Origin: Phycisphaerales bacterium
GTDB lineage: Bacteria; Planctomycetota; Phycisphaerae; Phycisphaerales; SM1A02
Reading direction: 5' to 3'
Length of the DNA: 64,000 nucleotides
Assembly: GCA_014238965.1 (NCBI GenBank)
Contig: JABAAC010000091.1
Span: forward strand, 1 to 64,000
The translations under genes were made by a program, and so were the position numbers. The number at the start of each line of letters is the position of its first letter. Positions within the stretch are counted from its first letter, which is position 1. The notes under the pieces are model-generated. The model was given only the letters and a program-made list of their open reading frames with translations, did not search any database and was not told the DNA's origin. Positions 8,588-18,417 of this stretch are shown one piece after another.

Positions 8588-11527
8588 CTACCCCCGTGCC
8601 CGACACAATGCGCCATGCGCCAACATCAATGGGTGATGCGATTGGACGGAGAATGCATCACTGATTTGATGTCGGCATGAAGTGCCATTTGCTGCAACGA
8701 TTGCACCACGACGCGAACGAATGGCCTCGCCGAGAGACTGCTCGGCAATGCGCATCGACAAATTACGTGTCTCGCGGTCATAGCCAAATGATCCCGCCAT
8801 TCCACAGCATCCGCTGTCAAGCAATTTGACATCGCTGAATCCACATCGCTCCATGAACTGCTTCGTACGCATAGAGCGGTGTTTCTGGTGGCAATGCATA
8901 TGCAATACGACGGGATAACTGGTGGGCGCAAAGTCTGGATGCCGCGGATGCCTCCCCCATTGACGCAACAGAAAACTCTCAACTGTGTCGGCAGCCTCAG
9001 CAACCTGCTCGGCCATGTGCTGAGCGGCCCCCAACTGTAATTCAGTCCACTCCTGCTGCAATGCGGTTGCACATGACGGTTCAACTGCAAGAACAACTGT
9101 GGCATTGTGCTCGAGCATGGCCGCACGAACAGCTGCTGCCGAGCCAGCCACTTGTGATGCAGCGCGGTCCAACATGCCTGCACTGCAACTCGTTCGCCCA
9201 CAACAGTCAGACTTGGGGATGACAACCCTATAGCCGAATGCTTCAAGCAGTCGAATTGCCGCCTTCCCTAGCTGTGGCTCGCTCCACGTGGTAAAGCAGT
9301 CTTGATACAGCAGTACAACCGGCGCATCGTGCATACGTTGTCGCTTGCGAGACCAGCGTGTTAACGCAGGGCCAAAGGTGGGCAATGCACGAGATTGGTG
9401 CATTCCCAGAAGCCCTCGCACCGCCCATGCAATGGGCCACAATCGACTCATAAGGTTGGCAATGCGATGGAACATTGATCCAATTCGGTTGACCGATCGA
9501 ATGCCGGCCCTTGCTCGCACGCGCCATGGCGCACCGCCGCGAGCTGCCCACCGCTGCGCGTCGTACTCCGCTTTGAGTTTGGTGACATCCACTTGTGATG
9601 GACACTCATAACGGCATGCCTTACAACCAAGGCACAGCGACAGGGTTTCATTCACCTGCGGATCATCAATGGCGACTTCGCCAGGTTGAATCTGCCCGGT
9701 CATTGCTAAACGCAGTGCATTCCCTCGGCCACGCGTGCTGTGGCGCTCATCGCGAGTTGCTCTATAAGACGGACACATTGCGCCGGATCCACTTTTTCGA
9801 CACATGCCCTGCCCATTGCATTGCGCTGCCGCACGTTCAAATGACCCTTCATTGCGCCAATGAAAGCCAGTCGTATGAATCTTCTCCCCAATGTCCGTTT
9901 CTCGGTCAACTCGAAGATGCTCAAGCATGCCTGGATCACTGACGATGATCCCGGGGTTAAATCGACCATGAGGATCAAACAGTTCCTTCACTGCGACGAA
10001 AGCCTCGATGATTTTCGGACCGTAAAACTCGTGCATCAACGCTGACCGTATGCGGCCGTCACCGTGTTCGCCGCTAATTGCCCCGCCGAAACGCTGCACT
10101 AACCCAAGTGCCTCCTCGCCAATGCTCACCAGCAACGCCCGATCCTCCTTGCTTCGAAGATCAAGGCGTGGGCGAACATGCAACAAGCCAACACTGGCGT
10201 GGGCGTACCACGTTGCGGCTACACCATGCGTTGCAAGCATTGCATCGAATGCCTGCTGAAATGCAGCCAGCCGATCTGCCGAAACGACGCAATCCTCGAC
10301 GCCTGGCACTGGCATTCGTTCTGTGTCACCGTATGACAACAGCCCGAGCCCTGCCTTGCGCATGCCCCAGAGTTGATCTTGAGAAGAGACGTCGAACGCT
10401 TCAAGCACATTGGATTCAGGTACGGCAGCACGCACCAGGGCCGCTTGATCGTGCAATTCATTAGGGCCATCGACAAACATGTCAACGAACAGCACTGCAT
10501 GTGACGTACCACCTGAATCCCCAGGGAGTTGATCGACAAGTTCGCTGTAGGCCGGATGACTTCGGGCGGCGAGCAACACGTCCGCGTCGAGCAACTCCAC
10601 CGCCGATGGGTTGGTGGCCAATACACTTGGAACGGCCTGCAACGCCGACTGAACAGAGTCAAAGCCCAGCACAATCAAGCCCGTGCACGCTGGTATCGGC
10701 ACCAATTGCAACTCAATGCTCGTTATGCATGCAAGTGTCCCCTCTGAGCCACACATTAATCGAGCTAAATCAACTTGATCAAATGTGTCCTGCGTACTGC
10801 GATCGAATTGATCGGCGAGTAGATCTAATCGGTAGCCACCGTTGTTTCGCGGAAGTTGCGGAAATGTCGCACGAATCGCCTCTCTGTTGGGCTGCACGAC
10901 ATCGGCTAACGCGTGAGCCAGCCGTGACGCTTCCGCGTCGAAAGCAGAAGCACCCGCTTCGAATCTGGCGATTGCACCATCGCCCAACACAACATCCAAT
11001 GCGAGCACATGGTCACCGGTAGTTCCCCACCACAAAGAGTGGAGGCCTGCAGAGTTGTTCGCCACCATGCCGCCAAGTGTGGCCTGCGCAGAAGTTGACA
11101 CTTCCGGACCAAAGGTCAGCCCGTGCTTCGCCGCAGCTCTTCGCAAGTCGTCGAGCACAACGCCTGGGCCAACGATTGCAGTACGCGTCTGCGCATTGAT
11201 TGTGCACTCCGTCATGTGCACGGAACAATCGACAACAACGGCGTGATTGACCGTTTGTCCCGCCAAAGATGAACCGGCCCCGCGCGGCAACAGTGATAGA
11301 TTGTTGTCTCGACACCACCTCACAAGATTCACGATGTCTCGGCGGTGCTTTGGCTGCACAACACCCAGTGGCTTGACCTGATACGGCGAAGCGTCGGTCG
11401 CATACAGCATGCGGATGTGCTCTTGGGTTCGGACGTCTCCGTCAAGCAGCTGCGTGAGTCGAAGCCAATCAGCCTTTGTGACCTGATCGCCTTGGGGCAT
11501 TGCATTGTTGACGACAGGCAGTTCCAT
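8588..11527 (-). CDS. Fused FAD-linked oxidase / Fe-S oxidoreductase (YdiJ-like)
   Basis: About 979 residues. The N-terminal half is a GlcD-type FAD-binding domain (PRGAGSSLAGQTVNHAVVVD) with an FAD-linked oxidase C-terminal domain. The second half has two ferredoxin-like cysteine clusters (CNGQGMCRKSGSGAMCPSY; CLGCKACRYECPSQVD) and two CCG motifs (CCGRTSCSAGM and DSGCCGMAGSFGYD). This fused plan matches D-2-hydroxyacid dehydrogenases of the YdiJ type, which oxidise a 2-hydroxyacid such as D-2-hydroxyglutarate or D-lactate and pass electrons to the quinone pool. The exact substrate is not visible. The track starts 23 codons upstream; I prefer the ATG at 11527, but ribosome-site support is weak either way. 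Confidence 0.85.
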   Translation of the reverse strand: MELPVVNNAMPQGDQVTKADWLRLTQLLDGDVRTQEHIRMLYATDASPYQVKPLGVVQPKHRRDIVNLVRWCRDNNLSLLPRGAGSSLAGQTVNHAVVVDCSVHMTECTINAQTRTAIVGPGVVLDDLRRAAAKHGLTFGPEVSTSAQATLGGMVANNSAGLHSLWWGTTGDHVLALDVVLGDGAIARFEAGASAFDAEASRLAHALADVVQPNREAIRATFPQLPRNNGGYRLDLLADQFDRSTQDTFDQVDLARLMCGSEGTLACITSIELQLVPIPACTGLIVLGFDSVQSALQAVPSVLATNPSAVELLDADVLLAARSHPAYSELVDQLPGDSGGTSHAVLFVDMFVDGPNELHDQAALVRAAVPESNVLEAFDVSSQDQLWGMRKAGLGLLSYGDTERMPVPGVEDCVVSADRLAAFQQAFDAMLATHGVAATWYAHASVGLLHVRPRLDLRSKEDRALLVSIGEEALGLVQRFGGAISGEHGDGRIRSALMHEFYGPKIIEAFVAVKELFDPHGRFNPGIIVSDPGMLEHLRVDRETDIGEKIHTTGFHWRNEGSFERAAAQCNGQGMCRKSGSGAMCPSYRATRDERHSTRGRGNALRLAMTGQIQPGEVAIDDPQVNETLSLCLGCKACRYECPSQVDVTKLKAEYDAQRWAARGGAPWRVRARAGIRSVNRIGSMFHRIANLMSRLWPIAWAVRGLLGMHQSRALPTFGPALTRWSRKRQRMHDAPVVLLYQDCFTTWSEPQLGKAAIRLLEAFGYRVVIPKSDCCGRTSCSAGMLDRAASQVAGSAAAVRAAMLEHNATVVLAVEPSCATALQQEWTELQLGAAQHMAEQVAEAADTVESFLLRQWGRHPRHPDFAPTSYPVVLHMHCHQKHRSMRTKQFMERCGFSDVKLLDSGCCGMAGSFGYDRETRNLSMRIAEQSLGEAIRSRRGAIVAANGTSCRHQISDAFSVQSHHPLMLAHGALCRARG

Positions 11528-11667
11528 TGGGCAGGATTCTATGCGTGATAGCTTCCGACAGTCGGCCAAGGCGTTGAACCCAAACAAGATGGACAACAGC
11601 CAAACGGGCCACGCGACACAGCCCTCCGCCCAGCCCCCACCTCTACATCACCTAAGAAGAACAAACT

Positions 11668-12570
11668 TCACTGGGCATCTGAGTGCTCCAACAGATGCTC
11701 AATCGAATGGCTGTTGTGCGTCTGCCAGAACAGTACTGGCCCATCGCACTCATCAGCGCAAGCAGCCGCCATCGCTTTACCTGTGTAGGTCGACTCCAGT
11801 TCCACAATGCCCCTAGCGTTATTCACCGCAGCGATTGACGCTGCCGTAGATTCGCCGTAGCCCTCGCCAAGCCAGCGATCATCGATATGTGGCATGGACG
11901 AGGCAAGACCTGTCAGCGACGCGGTGTCTTGCACAAGCCGCTCTACATCTGAGTGTGTCAACCAGTCATCTGGCACAACACGTATGCCGCACACCTCTGT
12001 CGTAAGGCCAACATTGTGTAATGCCAGCGACAGACCAACGATGGTCCCAGCTGTGCCCATAGCAATGTAGATTCGCCTTGGCTCTGGACACACGCCCGAT
12101 TCAATCTGCTCGATCAACTCTTGCCCCGCGCGTACAAAACCCATCGCCCCAACGGGACTTGACCCGCCGGCGGGAATGGCTTGCATGCCCTGGTCCTCCA
12201 GTGCCTCAAGCAACGCCCTTGCGGCAAATACGTCATCAGCTTCGTACGTGACGGCTCGCAGTTTCGTTGCCGCAAACACAGCCCCAACGTGCTTGTTCGC
12301 TGGGCGGGGAAATGTCACAACGTGAACGTCGTGCCCACATCGTGAGCCGTGCACAGCCGTCGCCAGCGCGTGATGCGATCCACAAGCACCCATCGTGGCG
12401 ATGCGTGGCGGCGCATCGTGGAGTAGAAACTCCAGCTTTCTTGGCTTGTTTCCGCCGTAGTGCGGCGCTGACGTACCGTCATCCTTGATCCACAAATTCG
12501 GACGTAGTGCGGAGGCCTCCAACACCGGCGTTGGGCGAACGCCCAAGTCAATTCGATCAGGCAGAATCAT
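11668..12570 (-). CDS. PLP-dependent D-cysteine desulfhydrase / ACC deaminase family enzyme
   Basis: A 300-residue fold-type II PLP enzyme. The PLP-lysine motif GGNKPRKLEFLL is present with the expected Schiff-base Lys at residue 42. ACGSHHALATAVHG and GTAGTIVGLSLAL are the phosphate and cofactor contact regions. Members deaminate D-cysteine or 1-aminocyclopropane-1-carboxylate, and many homologues have other small amino-acid substrates, so a precise reaction is not assigned. The ATG overlaps the stop of the xylose isomerase gene by four bases, so the two are translated together although no metabolic link is obvious. Confidence 0.8.
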   Translation of the reverse strand: MILPDRIDLGVRPTPVLEASALRPNLWIKDDGTSAPHYGGNKPRKLEFLLHDAPPRIATMGACGSHHALATAVHGSRCGHDVHVVTFPRPANKHVGAVFAATKLRAVTYEADDVFAARALLEALEDQGMQAIPAGGSSPVGAMGFVRAGQELIEQIESGVCPEPRRIYIAMGTAGTIVGLSLALHNVGLTTEVCGIRVVPDDWLTHSDVERLVQDTASLTGLASSMPHIDDRWLGEGYGESTAASIAAVNNARGIVELESTYTGKAMAAACADECDGPVLFWQTHNSHSIEHLLEHSDAQ

Positions 12571-13904
12571 GTGGCGGCAAACATCACATCATTGAGCATT
12601 GCCTCAAGTTGCTCTTGACGCCCCGACTTGACGACTGGCTCGCTGGTTGCGGCTTGCGCCTCAAGGTCGACCAGCGATACTGCCCCATCCATAATCCTTC
12701 GCCCCAGCGGATCGCTCCAGGATGCATATCGTTCGCGTACGAAGGCATGCAAGCGGCCGTCCGCTCGAATCGCCGCTGCAGCGAGCAAGCCGCGCGCAAA
12801 CGTGTCCATTCCGGCAATGTGCGCGTGTAATAGATCGACGGGCTCCATCGATTCCCGACGCCGCTTGGCGTCGAAATTCAATCCACCCTTGGAATTCGAG
12901 AAGCCACCGTGCTCCAGCAGTACGAGCATGATGTCGGTGGTCAAGTAGAGATCCGTCGGAAAGCGATCGGTGTCCCAGCCCGCATGAACATCGCCCATGT
13001 TCGCATCGATTGACCCAAGCATGCCCGCTGCAGCAGCAACTCGCAATTCATGCCCCATCGACTTGCCCGCAAGTGTTGCATGGTTTGTTTCAATATTCAA
13101 AGTGATGCGATCATTGAGGCTGTATTCGCGCAGGAAGTTGAGCGTTGACTCCACATCGAAGTCGTATTGATGCCCGCTTGGTTCACGAGGTTTAGGCTCG
13201 ATGTAAAATGCGCCGTCAAAGCCATGGGCATCGCCGTGTTCGACGGCCAGTCGCAAAAGTTGAGCGTACTGCGCTCGCTCGCGACCAATATCGGTATTGA
13301 CCAGTGTTGTGTAGCCCTCGCGGCCGCCCCAAAACACATACCCGCGGCCATTGAGCGCGATGGTTGCATCGAGCGCTCGACGTACCTGCCCCGCGGCATG
13401 TGCGAACACTTGGACATCTGGGCTGGTCGCTGCACCATGCGCATATCGAGGGTGGTCGAACAGGCATGCGGTACCCCAGAGCAATGAAATGCCCGTTGCC
13501 TCCTGCAAGTCACTGAGCACCGAAGTCATATGCGTGAGATTGGCTGCGGATGCGGCTAGCGAATCGCCTTCTGGCGCAACATCGTGGTCATGAAAACAAT
13601 AGGCACCGATGCCGAGCCGCTGGAGTAGGCCAAAGAACACGTGAGCCCGCCGTACGGCATTATCAAGTGACGCAGATCCATCGTCCCAGGGCATAAGGGC
13701 TGTACCGCGTCCAAATGGATCGCTCAGCGCATTACGCATGGTGTGCCAATAGCACGCGGCAAAGTTCAGATGCTCGCGCATCGACTGTCCCTCGACAACC
13801 CGATCAGCGTCGTACCAATGAAAGGCGAGCGGATTCGTCGACTTCGCCCCTTCAAATGCCACGACAGGCAAGTGCGAGATAGTGGGATCGGTGAGCAGGT
13901 CCAT
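12567..13904 (-). CDS. xylA: Xylose isomerase
   Basis: A 445-residue protein of normal length for class II xylose isomerase. Recognisable segments are HWYDADRVVEGQSM near the N-terminus, the active-site histidine region CFHDHDVAPEG, the metal-binding glutamate in IEPKPREPSGHQYDFD, ETNHATLAGKSMGHEL, and the metal-site segment DVHAGWDTDRFPTD. It interconverts D-xylose and D-xylulose with two divalent metal ions in the cytoplasm. No xylulokinase or xylose transporter gene is in the window. Instead it is the first gene of a run with a PLP enzyme, an oxidoreductase and a peptidase. Confidence 0.95.
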   Translation of the reverse strand: MDLLTDPTISHLPVVAFEGAKSTNPLAFHWYDADRVVEGQSMREHLNFAACYWHTMRNALSDPFGRGTALMPWDDGSASLDNAVRRAHVFFGLLQRLGIGAYCFHDHDVAPEGDSLAASAANLTHMTSVLSDLQEATGISLLWGTACLFDHPRYAHGAATSPDVQVFAHAAGQVRRALDATIALNGRGYVFWGGREGYTTLVNTDIGRERAQYAQLLRLAVEHGDAHGFDGAFYIEPKPREPSGHQYDFDVESTLNFLREYSLNDRITLNIETNHATLAGKSMGHELRVAAAAGMLGSIDANMGDVHAGWDTDRFPTDLYLTTDIMLVLLEHGGFSNSKGGLNFDAKRRRESMEPVDLLHAHIAGMDTFARGLLAAAAIRADGRLHAFVRERYASWSDPLGRRIMDGAVSLVDLEAQAATSEPVVKSGRQEQLEAMLNDVMFAAT

Positions 13905-14125
13905 GTGCGAAGTGTAGAAAGTAGAGCGAGGATCAGCAGATCACAGGGGCGCTTGGGTGATGGGATCCATTTCTGCTCTCGCGAGGGCGACTGAGCCAAC
14001 TTCAGGCCCGCTGGTGACGCACAGACACACACTTCCAAACAGATCGCAGTAGTGCCGCGGTGCTTTGGACGACAGACCAAAATGTATTCCGGACGATCGG
14101 TTGGTGCGTCGAGTAGAGTCGCGGC

Positions 14126-15559
14126 ATGTCTATGCTGCCCTCCGGATTGCTGGCCATCGCCTGTGTTTCAAACACGCTCACCCAACCCCCAGGACCCTCA
14201 ACTGAGCCAATCGTCCTCGATGGCACGTTTCAGGACTGGGGCGAGGTGCCTCATGGCGACATGCTCACTGCAACTGCCGATGAATCGAACCTCTATTTGC
14301 TGCTGTCGATTTCAGGTGGACCCGTGAATCTCCAAGGGCTCAAAGAGCCAGGCCTCTTGATGCTCAACCTCGACAATGATGCGTCAACGGGTGGCCGAAA
14401 TCTTGCGCTGCCAGGAACTGATTTGGAAATTACATTTAGCCCATTAGCCGGCGGCCGAAGCGGCGGCGCACAGGTTCGTTTTCCCGGAAACGGAAACACG
14501 TGGCTGCAACCAGATCGTGCTGAGCTGATCTTCGCGCCAACTGTCGCAGACAATCGATTTGAAATTCGACTGCCCAAGCAAATACACACTCCCAACTCGT
14601 CTGTACAAGTTGGCGACACACTTGAATGGGCATCATCGGGCTCATTGGGATCACAACGAGGCTCATGCACGCTTGGATTGCTTCGAGCGACACCCCAACG
14701 CGCATTTGAGTCCATCCCCGAGTGCCCAACAAACGCAACCAGAATTGTCAGCTGGAACGTTGAATTCGGAGGAATACTTGACCACCCAGCGCCATTCGTG
14801 CGCATCATCCGTGCCTTGAAGCCCCACGTTGTACTGCTTCAGGAGTTGGAACCCAAACAGACGGCGGCAGACATTCAAGCTGTGCTCAAGGAAGGCGTTT
14901 CAGGGAACTGGACGGTTGACCTTGGACCCACTGGAGGGTCACTTCGCTCTGCAGTGGCAACTCGATTGCATGCCAGAGATATGCCGCATATTGACACGTT
15001 GAAACGGCGAGACAGCCCCAAACGTGGTGTACGAGCTGCTGCCTTGCGTGTTGCGATTCCCGACGTGGGCGAGGTCGCAATGGTCTCGCTCCATCTGAAG
15101 TGCTGTGGAGTGGCGGAAGGACCTGAAGACATGACTCGAATCGCCGAGGTCATTGCCGTTCGACGCGCATTGCTCGAAGCGCAACGCGAGGAATCGCTCG
15201 ATGGCGTGGTCCTTGGCGGCGACCTCAATCTCGTTGGCTCGCGGAGGCCATTGGATCTTCTCATCTTTGATGGCGAAGTTGACCTCGGTGGCGAAGGAGA
15301 TTTTGCCATTGCCAATCCCATTCGACCCTCGGCGCAGAGTTTTCAAACCTGGGAGAAGGCTGGACAACGCTACACACCAGGGCGACTCGATTGGATCGTC
15401 TATTCGGAGTCCTCACTCCAAGCCGTGAACGCCTTTGTGTTGGCCACCGAGGAGTTGCCCGAATCCCAACTGCAAGCACACAAGCTCAACGCTGACGATG
15501 CGGCGAGCGCTGCAGACCACCTACCCGTTGTGGTGGATGTGGCCCCGCCAAAGCGATAA
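14126..15559 (+). CDS. Exported endonuclease/exonuclease/phosphatase-family protein with N-terminal CBM9/DOMON-like domain
   Basis: A 477-residue protein. A short N-terminal hydrophobic segment ends in LLAIAC, a possible lipobox, so it may be a lipoprotein. Residues about 28-190 (IVLDGTFQDWGEV onward) look like a CBM9/DOMON-type beta-sandwich. From about 205 to the end is an EEP catalytic domain with its motifs in order: SWNVEFGG, LLQELEP, the catalytic GGDLNL and the terminal ADHLPVVVD. EEP enzymes cut phosphodiester or phosphoester bonds in nucleic acids or lipids. The export signal suggests use of extracellular DNA, nucleotides or phospholipid headgroups, which is inference. It is convergent with the TSUP gene. 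Confidence 0.8.
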   Translation: MSMLPSGLLAIACVSNTLTQPPGPSTEPIVLDGTFQDWGEVPHGDMLTATADESNLYLLLSISGGPVNLQGLKEPGLLMLNLDNDASTGGRNLALPGTDLEITFSPLAGGRSGGAQVRFPGNGNTWLQPDRAELIFAPTVADNRFEIRLPKQIHTPNSSVQVGDTLEWASSGSLGSQRGSCTLGLLRATPQRAFESIPECPTNATRIVSWNVEFGGILDHPAPFVRIIRALKPHVVLLQELEPKQTAADIQAVLKEGVSGNWTVDLGPTGGSLRSAVATRLHARDMPHIDTLKRRDSPKRGVRAAALRVAIPDVGEVAMVSLHLKCCGVAEGPEDMTRIAEVIAVRRALLEAQREESLDGVVLGGDLNLVGSRRPLDLLIFDGEVDLGGEGDFAIANPIRPSAQSFQTWEKAGQRYTPGRLDWIVYSESSLQAVNAFVLATEELPESQLQAHKLNADDAASAADHLPVVVDVAPPKR

Positions 15560-15579
15560 AGGGTGCCTCTAGACGCTTC

Positions 15580-16398
15580 CTAACTGAGCAGTTTCACCGC
15601 CGCGACAACGACAAGCACAACGAAGACTGCCCGAACAACGCGCAGCGGCATGCGGTGCGACAACTTTGCCATGCACCAACTGCTCGTCAAACTTGATGGG
15701 ATAAGCCAAGCAGCCAACTCAAGTGGAGTCCACCAGTTGACATTGCTGGGAAGGTCTGGAGTCATCGTCAACGTTGAATCTTTATAGATGGCACCGACGA
15801 TAGACGTCACCACCATCACCGCCGAGGAGGTTGCAATGCACTGTCGCAATGGCAGTTTGCACACAATGCCCAGCAGCGGAACGGTGATTAGCCCGCCACC
15901 GATGCCGAGTAAGCCGGCCCCAAAGCCGAAACAGCCTGCCACGATGATGGCTCGAGGCCACGTTATCAACGACCTTTGATCCGCGGCAATGCGAACACCC
16001 GTCACTAATTTGCGCATGTGGACGAACGCCACCCAAATCAAGAACACACCAAACACGATCCGCAACCACTCGTTGGGGACGTAGATGCTTGCCGTGACCC
16101 CACAGATGATCGCCACGACTGCAATGGGCGCGAGACGTTTCAGCAGCGGAATACACACCATCTTCTCGCTGTGATGTCCCATTGCAGCGGCAATCGCCAC
16201 GAAGGGCGTAGCCGTCATCGACGCCGCTTGGGCGAGATGCATTGGCAAGCCAAGTAACAGGCTGAGCATTGGGATATTCACGACACCCCCGCCAATGCCC
16301 AACATGCCTCCCAATGATCCTGATACGACACCCACACCGATCAAGGTGAGCCCCTGCCAGAGCTCAATTGAGCCAACCGTCGTGTGAAGCCACTCCAT
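15580..16398 (-). CDS. TSUP (TauE/SafE) family transporter
   Basis: A 272-residue protein with about eight hydrophobic helices and the duplicated glycine-rich family signature: GSLGGMLGIGGGVVNIPML in the first half and FGFGAGLLGIGGGLITVPLL in the second. TSUP proteins move sulfite, sulfonates or other sulfur anions and small organic acids across the inner membrane. The substrate here is unknown. The gene is divergent from a DMT transporter with 43 bp between start codons. Confidence 0.9.
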   Translation of the reverse strand: MEWLHTTVGSIELWQGLTLIGVGVVSGSLGGMLGIGGGVVNIPMLSLLLGLPMHLAQAASMTATPFVAIAAAMGHHSEKMVCIPLLKRLAPIAVVAIICGVTASIYVPNEWLRIVFGVFLIWVAFVHMRKLVTGVRIAADQRSLITWPRAIIVAGCFGFGAGLLGIGGGLITVPLLGIVCKLPLRQCIATSSAVMVVTSIVGAIYKDSTLTMTPDLPSNVNWWTPLELAAWLIPSSLTSSWCMAKLSHRMPLRVVRAVFVVLVVVAAVKLLS

Positions 16399-16441
16399 GC
16401 CGCTGCACCGTAACGGATGCTGCCCCTACCATCCGCCACGC

Positions 16442-17344
16442 ATGATTGGTTCCCGTGTCCTTCGAGCCGATGGCTTACTGCTGTTTGTCGCCCTGATCTG
16501 GGGCGTGGGCTTTGTGGTGCAAAAGTCCGCCATGGACGGCGAGGATGCAATTGGCCCAGTCACATTCGCAGCACTGCGATTATTGATGGGGGGGCTCGTA
16601 TTGATCCCCCTGCTCAAACTAGATCGACACATGAAACCCAAGCGGCTCGCTACCCCTCGACAGCGGTGCATTGCCGTGCTCCTTGCGGGCGCTCTGCTCG
16701 CTGCGGGTGGCATTCTGCAGCAATGGGGGCTCGTGTATACCGATGCAGGCGTTGCGGCCTTTGTCACTGGACTCTATGTAGTGCTCGTTCCGATGCTTGG
16801 CCTCTTCATTGGGTACCGCGTTCGACGCACGACGTGGATTGCGGCCATGCTTGCGGTAGTGGGCATGTACTTGTTGAGTGTCGCTGGCCGTCCCGCATTC
16901 AATCCGGGCGATCTGCTGGTGCTCGCCAGCGCTGTGTGCTGGGCTGGACAAGTCCTTGTCATTGGATGGATCGCCTCCAGCATGTCCCCCATTAGGCTTG
17001 CAACTGGCCAAAATATTGTTGGGGGCGTACTGGCCATTGGCATTGCCCTCATCGTAGAAACGACAACATGGGCACAACTCGTGGACGTTGCATGGGAACT
17101 TGCATACTCCGGCCCACTGGCAATTGGCCTTGGCTTTCTTCTGCAAATCCTTGCCCAACGCGATGCGCCACCGGCGCACACCGCGATTCTGTTAGCCATG
17201 GAAGCCGTGTTCGGCGCACTTGCTGCCTGGGCATTTCTGCACGAGGCGTTTACACCAACCATGCTTGTTGGATGTGTCGTTGTGCTTGGCGCGATGGGCG
17301 TTGCGCAACTCAAGCCCCCGGCAAAAATGCAGATCGCACAGTAG
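16442..17344 (+). CDS. DMT-superfamily (EamA) transporter
   Basis: A 300-residue inner-membrane protein with about ten hydrophobic helices in two EamA halves (FVALIWGVGFVVQKSAMDG starts the first; LLVLASAVCWAGQVLVIGW starts the second). EamA proteins export amino acids, metabolites or nucleobase-type compounds. The track frame opens 15 codons upstream at an ATG inside the likely promoter, but MIGSRVLRADGLLLF at 16442 is the natural family start. No substrate can be named. Confidence 0.87.
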   Translation: MIGSRVLRADGLLLFVALIWGVGFVVQKSAMDGEDAIGPVTFAALRLLMGGLVLIPLLKLDRHMKPKRLATPRQRCIAVLLAGALLAAGGILQQWGLVYTDAGVAAFVTGLYVVLVPMLGLFIGYRVRRTTWIAAMLAVVGMYLLSVAGRPAFNPGDLLVLASAVCWAGQVLVIGWIASSMSPIRLATGQNIVGGVLAIGIALIVETTTWAQLVDVAWELAYSGPLAIGLGFLLQILAQRDAPPAHTAILLAMEAVFGALAAWAFLHEAFTPTMLVGCVVVLGAMGVAQLKPPAKMQIAQ

Positions 17345-17396
17345 TCGAAGGCTCGCCTGGCACCCGCTCCCCTTTAGTTCTTGGCTCTGGGACGCC

Positions 17397-18413
17397 CTAC
17401 CCTTCTTCGAGCCGCATTCGATCAACAACTTCGCGTAATCGTTTGGTCAACCGCATTTTTGCGTGGCGAATCGCTGCTTCACTCATGCCAGTTTCCGCTG
17501 CGACAGCTACCGCGGGCGTGCCCCGAACCCCGTACAGTTCAAATGCTCGCCATGTCTTCTCTTCCACCTCGTCACGGACCTCTGCCATGGCACGCGTGAG
17601 CATTTGCTCGGTCCATTGCCTGTCCCACTGTTCATCAACATTATCCGGCAGGGATGGCTCCACATGATCAGCAATGCCCACATCTGGACGCCTTCGACGA
17701 AATCGAGATCGAATTGCGTTGAGCGTTACACGTTTGAGGTAGCCGCGAAATCGACCCTTTTGGGGGTCGTACTCGAATGCCTCTGAAACTCGAAAGAACC
17801 CCAGCAGTACATCCTGCAGCACGTCATCGGCTTCCTGTGGCGGCAAGCCCGCGTTGCGCGCAAAGCCGGCAATGACGCGTGAATACTTCTGTGCGAATTC
17901 TTGCCAACCCAACTCGCGGTCAATCGTTCCATCGGCGCGGAGACGCAAGAAAATGCTCGCGCGAGTCGCATACAGCGGATCGGATCGCCCCTTCAGCGGT
18001 TCGGTCTTCTTCTGCCCCGAAGGAGCGTCAGGCTGATTGGCAGATTCACTTTCCGCAAGTTCATTGTCGTGGTCTTCTGTCTCCGGCTCACTCCCGTCGC
18101 CAGTCACGCGAGCGAGCAACTTCCAGGGGCCCACTCCAATGAGATCGCGATCCGTGAGCGTGACGGTTTCATCCTCATCAACTCTGACCAAGTTGACCGT
18201 GGTGCCTGCACGTGAGCCAAGGTCACGAACGGCAAGCGAGCCGTCCTGGACGACGACCAATGCCGCATGCTTTCGAGACACCGCCGGGTCAGAGAGCACC
18301 ATTGTGCAATCAGCGCTTCGACCCAAGATGGCCTCGGTATCTTCCAGTGTCAACGAAGCCCGCACAAACTGTTGGGGGCCTGAAACGGCTACTAGTTCTA
18401 CTTGCACGGTCAT
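17397..18413 (-). CDS. Sigma-70 family factor with N-terminal FHA domain
   Basis: About 338 residues. Residues about 5-105 form a forkhead-associated domain with its key phosphothreonine-binding positions: ILGRSADCTMVLSD, VSRKHAALVV and the later DLGSRAGTTVN. After an acidic linker come sigma region 2 (about 165-240; EADDVLQDVLLGFFRVSE, then RFRGYLKRVTLNAIRSRFRR) and region 4 (about 270-330; GTPAVAVAAETGMSEAAIRHAKMRL). FHA domains bind phosphothreonine, so the factor may be recruited or released through Ser/Thr kinase signalling. The start at 18413 (MTVQVELV) leaves four bases after the symporter stop at 18418; the longer track start would overlap that gene. Confidence 0.85.
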   Translation of the reverse strand: MTVQVELVAVSGPQQFVRASLTLEDTEAILGRSADCTMVLSDPAVSRKHAALVVVQDGSLAVRDLGSRAGTTVNLVRVDEDETVTLTDRDLIGVGPWKLLARVTGDGSEPETEDHDNELAESESANQPDAPSGQKKTEPLKGRSDPLYATRASIFLRLRADGTIDRELGWQEFAQKYSRVIAGFARNAGLPPQEADDVLQDVLLGFFRVSEAFEYDPQKGRFRGYLKRVTLNAIRSRFRRRRPDVGIADHVEPSLPDNVDEQWDRQWTEQMLTRAMAEVRDEVEEKTWRAFELYGVRGTPAVAVAAETGMSEAAIRHAKMRLTKRLREVVDRMRLEEG

Positions 18414-18417
18414 GTGG

